Positions 19,259-27,571 of a DNA stretch of 64,000 nt are shown one piece after another. The notes beneath the pieces were generated by a model, which saw only the letters and a program-made list of their open reading frames with translations, had not been told where the DNA came from and ran no database searches. Numbering within the stretch: position 1 is the first letter of the stretch; each line of letters starts with the position of its first letter. The position numbers and the translations under genes are program-made. The DNA comes from Acinetobacter qingfengensis. GTDB taxonomy: Bacteria; Pseudomonadota; Gammaproteobacteria; Pseudomonadales; Moraxellaceae. The stretch lies in assembly GCF_008693185.1 (NCBI RefSeq), contig NZ_VXKN01000001.1:186001-250000 (forward strand), in the 5' to 3' direction.

Positions 19259-20326
19259 ATGATGATGATATTTAATGTTTTAAGAAAGCTGTTCATGATT
19301 GCCGGCGTGGTGTTTTCACAGGCAATATTTGCTCAATCACCGACTGTAATTCGTATTGCTGCACCAGATTTATCTGCCGGAGCAAAGCATGCCGCTGGCG
19401 GTGTCACAGATGTTCTTTATACCAAGCGCTGGATCGAAAACGAATTTGCCAAAGATCATATCAAAGTACAGTGGTATTTTTTTAAAGGTGCTGGTCCAGC
19501 CATTAATGAAGCCTTGGCAAATAATCAAATTGATTTTGCATTTTTGGGTGATTTACCTCCAATTATTGGCAAAGCCCGTGGTTTGGATACTCAATTACTG
19601 GTACCAACCACTCGAGGACTTACCAATTATTTGGCAGTCCGATCCGATTTAAATGTAAAAAAATTAAGCGATATCAAAGGTAAGCGCATTGGTATTTTAC
19701 GTGGTACAGCAGATGAGCTGTCATTGATTGCTGCATTACAAAGTCAGGGATTATCGATTCGCGATGTCCGCTTGGTTAATCTGGATTTTAATGCAGTGAA
19801 CGCTGCATTGGCGGCAAAAAGAATAGACGCTTCATGGGGACCGGCCCGTTTTATTGCTTTACGTGACAAAGGGATTGTCAAATTACCTGTAAGTACTCGT
19901 CAGTTAAATGGTGCAGGTGCATCACAAGGTGTATTTTTAGGCAGTCAAAAATTTATTAAAGCTTATCCAAAAGAAACCCAGCGTTTGGTTAATCAGGTGG
20001 TGAACGGTTTGTACTGGTTATCACAGGAAAAAAATCGTATTCCACAAATCGCTTTATTTTTTACTCAAGCGTCTTATCCTGCATCAGTATATGCACAGGA
20101 ATTACATGGTGTGAATTTCAAATTCCTGTATTCGCCATTATTTGACCAGTATTACCTGACACAATTACAGCAAAAAATTAACTTGGCACAATCTCAAGGA
20201 TTGATTCGTCAGCCTATCCAATTGAAATCCTGGGTTAATCCACAATTTGCCAATCAGGCGATTGTCAATCTCAAACTTCAGCAATACTGGCAGCCTACAG
20301 CAACCTACGATTATTTAAAGAAATAA
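19259..20326 (+). CDS. atsR: sulfate-ester/sulfonate ABC transporter substrate-binding protein (AtsR-like)
   Basis: Periplasmic solute-binding protein of the SsuA/TauA/NMT1 fold, 355 residues. It has an N-terminal signal peptide (hydrophobic to about residue 22, cleavage after IFAQ or nearby). The mature start is TVIRIAAPDLSAG, and the family-typical EALANNQIDFAFLGDLPPIIG and LKGKRIGI-like (IKGKRIGILRGTADELSL) segments follow. Three ATG codons in a row make the exact start unclear; GGGTG fits the second or third best. No permease is adjacent; it presumably works with the fused permease at 12688. A paralogue lies at 33288. Confidence 0.85.
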   Translation: MMMIFNVLRKLFMIAGVVFSQAIFAQSPTVIRIAAPDLSAGAKHAAGGVTDVLYTKRWIENEFAKDHIKVQWYFFKGAGPAINEALANNQIDFAFLGDLPPIIGKARGLDTQLLVPTTRGLTNYLAVRSDLNVKKLSDIKGKRIGILRGTADELSLIAALQSQGLSIRDVRLVNLDFNAVNAALAAKRIDASWGPARFIALRDKGIVKLPVSTRQLNGAGASQGVFLGSQKFIKAYPKETQRLVNQVVNGLYWLSQEKNRIPQIALFFTQASYPASVYAQELHGVNFKFLYSPLFDQYYLTQLQQKINLAQSQGLIRQPIQLKSWVNPQFANQAIVNLKLQQYWQPTATYDYLKK

Positions 20327-20380
20327 TTTTTTTAAATTAAAGCAATTTCACAAATTAAGATTTTTTGGAGAACACAAATT

Positions 20381-22672
20381 ATGCGTAACCAACGATATAG
20401 ATCAGCATCTATTTTTAGACAATTTGCAGGAAAAACATTAGGTTTGAGTGTATTGGCGGGTAGTGTATTCATCAGTATGTACAGTTTTGCTGATGAACAA
20501 TCTCTTGCATCACAAGCTGTTGGTAATGAACAAAAAGATGTTGCTCAACTGGATACTATTGTGGTGACAGCAACTCGCAGAGAAGAATCTTTGCAGAAGG
20601 TTCCCGTTGCAGTTTCAATTGTCAGTGGTAGAGATCTGGATAAAAAACAAAAAAGCTCTTTGGAAACCATTGTTTCTGAAGTACCTACAGTAAATTTTCG
20701 TGCAGGAGCATCGAATAAAGATACTTCATTATTTGTACGAGGTGTGGGTACGATTAGCACCTCGCCTGGTGTTGAACCTTCAGTTTCCACTGTTGTAGAT
20801 GGTGTAGTGTATAGTCGGCCGGGGCAGGCAACACTAGATTTACTTGATGTGGATCGTATTGAAGTATTGCGAGGACCACAAGGAACATTGTTTGGTAAAA
20901 ATGCTTCGGCAGGTGTGATTAATATTGTCACAAAAAAACCGACGAATGATCCATCTGGGTATGTTGATGTCTATGCCACCAATGATGGTGAACAGCGAGT
21001 AAAACTTGGTGCATCAGGTACATTGATTCCGAATACCTTAAAAGCCAATGTGACTGCTTTACTGGGTAATTATGATGGAAACGTCAAAAACCTATCGACC
21101 AATAAAGATGTTAATGGCTATAAAAATCATGGCTTTAGAACAAAATTCGAATATACACCAACGGATAACCTAAGTATTGGATTAATTGCTGATTATATGC
21201 ATAAAGACGGTACGGCACCGACAGGAGTTGTTGTGCGTAATACCAATGCCAATTATGCAGCAGCTTTATCTCCGGTGGTTGCACATCGTGAAAATCGTGA
21301 AACCATAGAAAATACCAGTGCTTCAACTGAAGATACCAATCAGGGACTGGCTTTAACCGCAGATTGGACCCTGGAGAATCATCAGATTTCCTCTATTACA
21401 GCTTATCGCCAATGGAAAAATACGCAAATTCAGGATGGGGATCAATTATCGGCAGCAACGGTTAATTTTGCAGGAATTGCTGATCTTGGAACAGTAAATA
21501 GTAAGCAATTTTCACAAGAAATTCGTATTAAACCATTAGCACCGGGATTTTTAAATTATGTTGCCGGATTATACTTTTCCAAAAATACCAACGATGAAAC
21601 CTATCAGCGGCAATCTACATGGTATAACAGTTCAACCAGTGCCTACGTCACAGACTCCGGACGAGCCGTTTATAATACAGACAGTACCAATTATGCAATA
21701 TTTGGTGAAGGCACTTTCAATTTTACCGATCGGCTACGTTTGGTCACAGGCTTACGTTTAACCCGTGATGAATTATCTTATGATCATGAACGTAATTCTA
21801 CTGTGCCTAGCAGTGTTGGGATCCGCAATGCTATTCGTTCTAATTATGCCAGTTCCGGTTCAAGCTCAGAAACGGGTGTTTCAGGTCGTATAGGTCCACA
21901 ATTTGATATTACACCGAATATTAATACTTATTTTACCTATTCAAGAGGGTATAAAGGGCCAGCGTATAATGTATATTTTAATATGCAATCTATTGATACG
22001 CCTGTACTTGATCCGGAAACTGCAAATTCTTATGAACTGGGTTTAAAATCACAATGGCTAGATAATCGTTTGCGTCTTAATTTGGCAGCTTTTTATACCA
22101 AATATGATAATTATCAGGCTAATTTCCGTACACTGGATCCAAATGGATTCCCAATTACGCGATTGGTGAATGCTGGTGATGTTTCTACCAAGGGAATTGA
22201 GCTGGATGCAACCTATAAACAAAATCCAAATTTAATTTATAGTCTGAATTTGGCCAATATCCGTGCCAGAATCGATCAATTTAATTGCCCGGCAGGAGAT
22301 ACCTCATGTCCTGATGTTAATGGTAAGCGTTTGCCATTTTCACCTGACTGGAAAGTCAATGCACAAGTGGACAAGTATTTCCCGATTGCCAATAACAGAC
22401 AGATTGAATTATCTACACAATATTCATGGCAAAGTGATGTGCAGTTTAGTCTGGATCAGAATGCCAACACTATTCAGCCATCTTATGGTATCTGGAATGC
22501 CAGTATTGCCCTCAATGATACGGCTAAAGACTGGCGTGTTGCATTGTTGGTACGTAATATTCTGGATAAATCTTATGCGACGTTACTCAGTACCAATGGC
22601 GATCGTATTAATCGACAGGTTCCTCGGGATGATGAGCGCTATTTCGGACTATCTTTCCGCAAAAACTTCTAA
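20381..22672 (+). CDS. TonB-dependent outer-membrane receptor, copy 1
   Basis: 763-residue outer-membrane receptor: signal peptide to about residue 38, TonB box region LDTIVVTATRREESLQKVPV, plug domain (about 60-175, ending RGPQGTLFGKNASAGVINIVTKKP), then a 22-strand-type barrel ending FGLSFRKNF with a C-terminal Phe. GGAG lies before the ATG. No Fur-box-like sequence is visible upstream, and the gene sits in an atsK-atsR operon, so a sulfate ester or sulfonate substrate is more likely than a siderophore. Substrate is inferred only. Confidence 0.85.
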   Translation: MRNQRYRSASIFRQFAGKTLGLSVLAGSVFISMYSFADEQSLASQAVGNEQKDVAQLDTIVVTATRREESLQKVPVAVSIVSGRDLDKKQKSSLETIVSEVPTVNFRAGASNKDTSLFVRGVGTISTSPGVEPSVSTVVDGVVYSRPGQATLDLLDVDRIEVLRGPQGTLFGKNASAGVINIVTKKPTNDPSGYVDVYATNDGEQRVKLGASGTLIPNTLKANVTALLGNYDGNVKNLSTNKDVNGYKNHGFRTKFEYTPTDNLSIGLIADYMHKDGTAPTGVVVRNTNANYAAALSPVVAHRENRETIENTSASTEDTNQGLALTADWTLENHQISSITAYRQWKNTQIQDGDQLSAATVNFAGIADLGTVNSKQFSQEIRIKPLAPGFLNYVAGLYFSKNTNDETYQRQSTWYNSSTSAYVTDSGRAVYNTDSTNYAIFGEGTFNFTDRLRLVTGLRLTRDELSYDHERNSTVPSSVGIRNAIRSNYASSGSSSETGVSGRIGPQFDITPNINTYFTYSRGYKGPAYNVYFNMQSIDTPVLDPETANSYELGLKSQWLDNRLRLNLAAFYTKYDNYQANFRTLDPNGFPITRLVNAGDVSTKGIELDATYKQNPNLIYSLNLANIRARIDQFNCPAGDTSCPDVNGKRLPFSPDWKVNAQVDKYFPIANNRQIELSTQYSWQSDVQFSLDQNANTIQPSYGIWNASIALNDTAKDWRVALLVRNILDKSYATLLSTNGDRINRQVPRDDERYFGLSFRKNF

Positions 22673-22691
22673 GTTGACTTTTTTTGAACAT

Positions 22692-22744
22692 ACTTTAACG
22701 CATTTAATGAGGGTATTTTACACCATGCTGATGTGCGTTAAAGT
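22692..22744. repeat. 11-bp inverted repeat before the LLM monooxygenase gene
   Basis: Perfect arms ACTTTAACGCA (22692-22702) and TGCGTTAAAGT (22734-22744) enclose 31 nt. There is no T-tract, so this is not a classical terminator. It may be an RNA stem or a binding site between the receptor and monooxygenase genes. Confidence 0.6.
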
Positions 22745-22760
22745 CATGGGGTAACAACAC

Positions 22761-24089
22761 ATGAGCAATATTAAAGAATCTGCAAAAACTGAACGAACCT
22801 TACACTTTAATTTATTTTTGGATGGTTTTGGTCATCATCTTGCAAGCTGGCGACATCCGGATAGTAAATTAAACGATACGGCATTTGTACGTTATTTAAA
22901 TGCAGCAAAACTGGCAGAACAGGGCAAATTTGATGCTGTATTTTTTGCAGATAGTCTGGCAGTTGATCCCAATGTCGTGAAGTCCGGCAAAGTTCGTGGT
23001 CATGAAGTTGAACCACTTACCGTATTGTCGGCAATCGCTGCACAGACCAGTCACATTGGTCTCATTGGTACAGCTACCACTACATATAATGAGCCTTATC
23101 ATATTGCCAGAAAATTTGCTTCACTCGATCTGATTTCCAATGGACGTGCAGGCTGGAATCTGGTGACAACCGATCTGGCAACCGAAGCTCAAAATTTTAA
23201 TATTGAACAACACGTTATTCATAAAGATCGTTATGAACGTGCCGAAGAATTTTATGATGTTGTGGCTGGTTTATGGAAAAGCTGGGATCAGGATGCCATT
23301 ATTCGTGATAAAGAAAAAGGAATTTTCTTTGATTTAAACAAACTGCATCAGCTCAATCATAAAGGCAAATATTTTTCAGTTGCAGGACCCTTAAACGTAA
23401 CACCAAGTCCACAGGGATCACCAATTGTGGTACAGGCAGGTAGCTCAGAACGAGGAAAGAATCTTGCCGCACGAACTGCCAATGTGATTTTTACTGCGCA
23501 ACCTAATTTTGATTCCGCACGTGCATTTTATCAGGATGTCAAAAACCGCTTAAAACAACATCATCGTAATGAAAATGAATTGGCAGTATTGCCCGGTTTA
23601 TATGTCATCGTAGCCAAAACACAGCAGGAAGCAGAGCAAAAGCAACGTATTCTGGATGATTTAATCGAGGAAGATGTTGGACTAGGATTATTGGGACGAA
23701 TGTTGGGTAATTTCGATTTATCTAAACTTGACGTCAATGCTGCTTTACCACCACTGGAAGTGACACAAACAGGACAACAAAGTCGTCAGGAATTATTTAC
23801 TAAACTTGGTCGGGAACAGGGTTGGACAGTGAAGCAGCTTTATCAGCGTGTTGCGGCCGGACGGGGACATTTCAGTTTAATCGGTACTCCGGAATATATC
23901 GCAGATCAAATTGAATACTGGTTTAAACATGAGGCTGCCGATGGATTTAACATCATGCCGGCACTGATTCCTGATGGTGTAAAAGACTTCGTGGAATTGG
24001 TGATTCCAATTTTGCAGCAAAGAAATTTATTTCGTACAGCGTATACAGGCAGTACCTTACGTGAACATTACGGTATAGCCTTTCATTAA
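22761..24089 (+). CDS. LLM-class flavin-dependent monooxygenase (NtaA/SnaA/DszA/SfnG-like group)
   Basis: Two-component FMNH2-dependent monooxygenase of 442 residues with a TIM-barrel fold. Typical features are FNLFLDGFGHHLASWRHP at the start, FDAVFFADSLAV, LSAIAAQTSHIGLIGTATTTYNEPYHIARKFASLDLISNGRAGWNLVTT and VVQAGSSERGKNLAARTANVIF. Relatives oxidise nitrilotriacetate, dibenzothiophene sulfone, dimethyl sulfide and other sulfur compounds with FMNH2 supplied by a separate reductase, which is not present nearby. The context suggests cleavage of an organosulfur C-S bond. GGGGT lies 8 nt before the ATG. The aldo/keto reductase gene follows after 19 nt. Confidence 0.85.
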   Translation: MSNIKESAKTERTLHFNLFLDGFGHHLASWRHPDSKLNDTAFVRYLNAAKLAEQGKFDAVFFADSLAVDPNVVKSGKVRGHEVEPLTVLSAIAAQTSHIGLIGTATTTYNEPYHIARKFASLDLISNGRAGWNLVTTDLATEAQNFNIEQHVIHKDRYERAEEFYDVVAGLWKSWDQDAIIRDKEKGIFFDLNKLHQLNHKGKYFSVAGPLNVTPSPQGSPIVVQAGSSERGKNLAARTANVIFTAQPNFDSARAFYQDVKNRLKQHHRNENELAVLPGLYVIVAKTQQEAEQKQRILDDLIEEDVGLGLLGRMLGNFDLSKLDVNAALPPLEVTQTGQQSRQELFTKLGREQGWTVKQLYQRVAAGRGHFSLIGTPEYIADQIEYWFKHEAADGFNIMPALIPDGVKDFVELVIPILQQRNLFRTAYTGSTLREHYGIAFH

Positions 24090-24108
24090 TTATTCGGGGT
24101 GATACATC

Positions 24109-25104
24109 GTGTATATTGCAGCACAAAATCGATATGAAAAACTTAATTATCGTAAAGCGGGAAAAAGTGGTCTGGTTCTTCCACCATTATCTTTAGGCTG
24201 TTGGCATAATTTTGGTGATGACACACCATTTTCTCAGCAAAAACAGATTTTACACACAGCATTTGATGCTGGAATTAACCATTTTGATTTAGCCAATAAC
24301 TACGGTACGCCTTACGGCAGTGCCGAACGAAATATTGGTCATTTCTTAAAACATGATTTTAAATCATATCGGGATGAGTTGATTATTTCTACCAAAGCCG
24401 GTTGGGATATGTGGCCGGGACCGTATGGGCAGGGTGGCAGTAGTCGTAAATATTTGATTTCTAGTCTGGATCAAAGTTTACAACGTCTGGGTTTAGAATA
24501 TGTCGATATTTTTTATTCACATCGTTATGATCCTGATACGCCATTAGAAGAAACAGCAGGCGCCTTAGCAGATATTGTCAAACAAGGTAAAGCATTATAC
24601 ATCGGTATTTCCTCTGGATATAATGCAGAATTAACCATGCAACTTGCAACATTATTGGCGCAATATAAAGTGCCTGTCACTTTACATCAACCACTTTATA
24701 ACTTATTCCATCAGGATATTGAGCAAGAATTATTTCCGATTTCTGAGCAGTTAGGTTTTGGTATTATTGTCTTTTCTCCTTTAGCGCAAGGCTTATTAGG
24801 TGGGCGTTATTTACAAGGTGTTCCACAAGACTCAAGAATCGGACGAGGAAGTAAATATTTAACCCAAGCACAATTGGCTGAAAATTTACTCAACAAAATT
24901 AAACGATTAAATGGAGTGGCGGCAAATCGTCAGCAGACATTGGCACAATTGGCATTATCATGGGTACTTCGAAATCGACATATTACTTCTGCAATTATTG
25001 GTGCAAGCCGACCTGAGCAAATTCTGGAAAATGTCAAAAGTCTAGAAAATACTGATTTTTCATCTGAAGAGTTAAGTTTAATTCAGGAAATTATAGAAAA
25101 CTAA
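24109..25104 (+). CDS. aldo/keto reductase (YghZ-like)
   Basis: NADPH-dependent aldehyde reductase of 331 residues. The AKR signature FDAGINHFDLANNYG contains the catalytic Asp and Tyr, and STKAGWDMWPGPYGQGGSSRKY carries the catalytic Lys region. YVDIFYSHRYDPDTPLEETAGAL and the C-terminal cofactor segment SAIIGASRPEQILEN complete the fold. It resembles E. coli YghZ (L-glyceraldehyde 3-phosphate reductase). Translation appears to start at GTG 24109 with GGGGTGA upstream. Being in an operon with AtsK and an LLM monooxygenase, both of which release aldehydes, it may detoxify those aldehydes (inference). A strong hairpin follows. Confidence 0.87.
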   Translation: MYIAAQNRYEKLNYRKAGKSGLVLPPLSLGCWHNFGDDTPFSQQKQILHTAFDAGINHFDLANNYGTPYGSAERNIGHFLKHDFKSYRDELIISTKAGWDMWPGPYGQGGSSRKYLISSLDQSLQRLGLEYVDIFYSHRYDPDTPLEETAGALADIVKQGKALYIGISSGYNAELTMQLATLLAQYKVPVTLHQPLYNLFHQDIEQELFPISEQLGFGIIVFSPLAQGLLGGRYLQGVPQDSRIGRGSKYLTQAQLAENLLNKIKRLNGVAANRQQTLAQLALSWVLRNRHITSAIIGASRPEQILENVKSLENTDFSSEELSLIQEIIEN

Positions 25105-25112
25105 TTTGTTCT

Positions 25113-25140
25113 ACTCTCTAAAAAATACTTTTTAGAGAGT
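25113..25140 (+). terminator. terminator behind the aldo/keto reductase gene
   Basis: 12-bp perfect stem ACTCTCTAAAAA/TTTTTAGAGAGT (25113-25124 and 25129-25140) with a 4-nt loop, 8 nt past the stop. It ends the atsK-to-reductase unit. Confidence 0.8.
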
Positions 25141-25371
25141 AGCTTTTATATCAAAATTTTAATAATAGAGTTATTAGAAATTTTCTATAAAGAAAATGAA
25201 TAATTAAGTTTTGGATACTGCTATCAAAAACTTAATGGTTTAAAATATAGAAATTGTATTTTTTGATTAACTGTTTATGAAGAAATAAAATTTAAAAATC
25301 ATATTTTGTTATTTTTTAATCGAAATAATTTTTGTTATATTAATTTTATAGAAAAGCAGTAGGAGATAATG

Positions 25372-25425
25372 ATGACGCTTAAATCCATACGACATAATCG
25401 TGGTGACTTAAATTGCCGACTTTAA
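25372..25425 (+). CDS. leader-peptide-like micro-ORF (17 aa, ends NCRL)
   Basis: A short ORF with an excellent ribosome site (AGGAG at 25361-25365, 6 nt before ATG 25372; another ATG lies at 25369). It encodes MTLKSIRHNRGDLNCRL and stops at TAA 25423-25425. A strong intrinsic terminator lies 80 nt downstream at 25505-25538, and no + strand gene follows. The basic N-terminal half and the Cys-Arg-Leu end recall attenuator leader peptides that sense cysteine or sulfur supply. It sits exactly between the sulfate-ester operon and the encapsulin operon. It could regulate in trans, or be a remnant whose target gene was lost. Its function is not known to me. Confidence 0.55.
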   Translation: MTLKSIRHNRGDLNCRL

Positions 25426-25504
25426 CTAAATGTTTGTCAAGTCATTGGTAATAATAATTTTATTAAAACAAGAATAATATGATTTTAATATTAATAAAAA
25501 ATAT

Positions 25505-25538
25505 AAAAGCGACTTATATGAGAATATAGGTCGCTTTT
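25505..25538 (+). terminator. intrinsic terminator behind the micro-ORF
   Basis: 15-bp stem with one G-U pair (25505-25519 and 25524-25538), GAGA loop and six T residues. It closes a transcript beginning upstream of 25361. Confidence 0.85.
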
Positions 25539-25555
25539 TTATATAGAGCATATAA

Positions 25556-25585
25556 AAACAAGTATCTAATTATAGATACTTGTTT
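25556..25585 (-). terminator. terminator of the encapsulin-desulfurase operon
   Basis: 13-bp perfect stem (25556-25568 and 25573-25585) with a 4-nt loop. On the - strand it is followed by a T-rich run and begins 10 nt after the desulfurase stop. Confidence 0.85.
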
Positions 25586-25594
25586 GATATTGAA

Positions 25595-27571
25595 TTACAC
25601 GTGTTTTTTACGTCTTAATTGATGTAAAACTGCAACCAGTAAATCAATTTCTTCAGTGGTATTATAAAAAGCCAGAGAAGGGCGAACAGTTTGTTCTACA
25701 CCAAAACGGCGCAAGATTGGTTGTGCGCAGTGATGACCAGAACGTACTGCAATACCATGTTCATTTAAGGCTTTGCCTACTTGTTCAGTTGAATAACCTT
25801 CCAGAGTAAATGACATCACACTGGCTTTATTCAAAGCTGTACCAATTAAACGTAAACCGGAAACACTGGCCAAAGCATTTTGACCATACTCTAAGAGTGC
25901 ATGTTCATAAGTTGCAATGTTTTGAATGCCAATACGCTCGACATATTCCAGTGCTGCGCCTAAACCGACAGCATCGGCAATATTTCCTGTACCGGCTTCA
26001 AACTTATTTGGTGCTGGCTGATAAATAACATGTTCAAAGGTCACATCCTGAATCATGTTACCACCACCTTCCCAAACTGGCATGTTGTCCAGAATTTCAG
26101 GTTTGGCATATACTGCACCAATTCCTGTTGGTCCAAAGACTTTATGCCCGGAAAATACCAGAAAGTCGGCATCAATGGATTGCACATTAGTTGGTATATG
26201 CGATACAGATTGTGCAGCATCAACGAGGACACGTACACCACGAGCATGAGCAATATTGATAATTTCCGGAATTGGTGTCACTGTACCTAAAGCATTAGAA
26301 ACTTGGGTAACAGAAACCAGTTTTGTCCGCTCATTAATCAGTTTTGGTAACTCTTCCAGAATAATCTGACCAGTATCATCAACAGGGATCACCCGAAGTT
26401 TGGCACCCACTTTTTGCGCAAGCTGATACCAAGGCACAATATTGGCATGATGTTCAAGGTTTGATACTATGATTTCATCACCTTCACCAATATTTTGTTC
26501 GCCCCAAGTCTTGGCGATCAGGTTAATTCCTTCAGTTGTACCACGTACAAATATAATTTCTTTGGCAGAGCGTGCACCAATAAAGCGGGCAACAACATTA
26601 CGAGCATGTTCATAAGCATCAGTTGCACGTGCAGCCAGTTCATGAGCAGCGCGATGAATATTGGAATTTTCATGTTGATAAAAATAAGCAATACGATCAA
26701 TCACGCTTTGAGGTTTTTGAGTTGTGGCTGCATTATCAAACCAGACCAAAGGACGGCCATTGACACGCTCCTGAAGAATTGGAAAATCCTTGCGAATGGC
26801 GAATACATCTAATGGTTGTTGGTGGCTAGGTGTAAATTGGGTTTTATCTGCATGATAATGTGCCGGAATATTTCCTGCCTGAGGCGGATTTGAGTGAAAA
26901 TCATCCAAAAAATAAAAACCAGATGCAGATTGTTGTGGTTTTGCAGCGGATGTCTGTGACGGATCATTTTTTAATAAATGTGTTAAGTCATCTCCATAAG
27001 GCAAATGAAAAGATTGTGCAATATCAGCTTCATGATGCGAAATCGCATAATCCTGCTGCGATGTTGTACGCGTATGATCATTTAAAAAATAAAAAGGAGA
27101 ATCCGTACTTGCCTCAGGTTGTTTTGCAGCAACAACTGGAATACTAGGTTGCGGATGTGCAACTCTGGGTGCATGTGGTTCAAATGGTGGTTTGGGAATA
27201 TTTGCTCCACCAATAATTGGTGCTGATGCGATTGCTCTGCGTTCTGGATAATCCGGTAAATTTGGGATGTGGTCTGGTAATTCAGGATTTAATCCTTTCT
27301 GAAAGGCAATATTTGGCGCACGACCACTTAAAGCCGTCACGTTTTCTGCGGGTTGCGGAGAGTGTGGTGGCGGTGCAATATTGGGAATATCCAGATTTAA
27401 TCCGGAAGTTTGTCCATTTCCTAAGCCAGGCAAAGCTGAAAAAAATTCATTGGCCAACTGGGTAATTGTTGTGAGGTCTGGTAAACCGGTTGGTGCCTGA
27501 GCAACACCAACCTTATCCAGTTCAGTTGAACTACCCACAGGTAAATTATTTGTAATTAACTGGGTAGTCAT
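25595..27571 (-). CDS. encapsulin cargo cysteine desulfurase with long disordered N-terminus
   Basis: 658-residue PLP enzyme removing sulfur from L-cysteine. The C-terminal 400 residues (from about 255) are a SufS-type (group II) desulfurase: NAATTQKP, EHHANIVPW, PLP lysine K477 in FSGHKVFGPTG and persulfide cysteine C615 in RSGHHCAQP. The first 250 residues are Pro/Ala/Asn/His-rich, low in predicted structure, and absent from housekeeping SufS (about 400 aa). They carry two copies of FYFL(N/D)D at 160-165 and 219-224. Such a tail is the hallmark of cargo of Family 2A encapsulins, which load it into the shell. The gene overlaps the shell gene by 26 nt; a GGAG about 13 nt upstream lies inside that gene. 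Published work on an Acinetobacter system shows elemental sulfur storage in the filled shell. Confidence 0.93.
   Translation of the reverse strand: MTTQLITNNLPVGSSTELDKVGVAQAPTGLPDLTTITQLANEFFSALPGLGNGQTSGLNLDIPNIAPPPHSPQPAENVTALSGRAPNIAFQKGLNPELPDHIPNLPDYPERRAIASAPIIGGANIPKPPFEPHAPRVAHPQPSIPVVAAKQPEASTDSPFYFLNDHTRTTSQQDYAISHHEADIAQSFHLPYGDDLTHLLKNDPSQTSAAKPQQSASGFYFLDDFHSNPPQAGNIPAHYHADKTQFTPSHQQPLDVFAIRKDFPILQERVNGRPLVWFDNAATTQKPQSVIDRIAYFYQHENSNIHRAAHELAARATDAYEHARNVVARFIGARSAKEIIFVRGTTEGINLIAKTWGEQNIGEGDEIIVSNLEHHANIVPWYQLAQKVGAKLRVIPVDDTGQIILEELPKLINERTKLVSVTQVSNALGTVTPIPEIINIAHARGVRVLVDAAQSVSHIPTNVQSIDADFLVFSGHKVFGPTGIGAVYAKPEILDNMPVWEGGGNMIQDVTFEHVIYQPAPNKFEAGTGNIADAVGLGAALEYVERIGIQNIATYEHALLEYGQNALASVSGLRLIGTALNKASVMSFTLEGYSTEQVGKALNEHGIAVRSGHHCAQPILRRFGVEQTVRPSLAFYNTTEEIDLLVAVLHQLRRKKHV

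Noticed and set aside
26030..27465. Several + strand ORFs opposite the desulfurase gene
   Set aside because: They lack ribosome sites and domain similarity, while the - strand frame encodes a full recognised enzyme.
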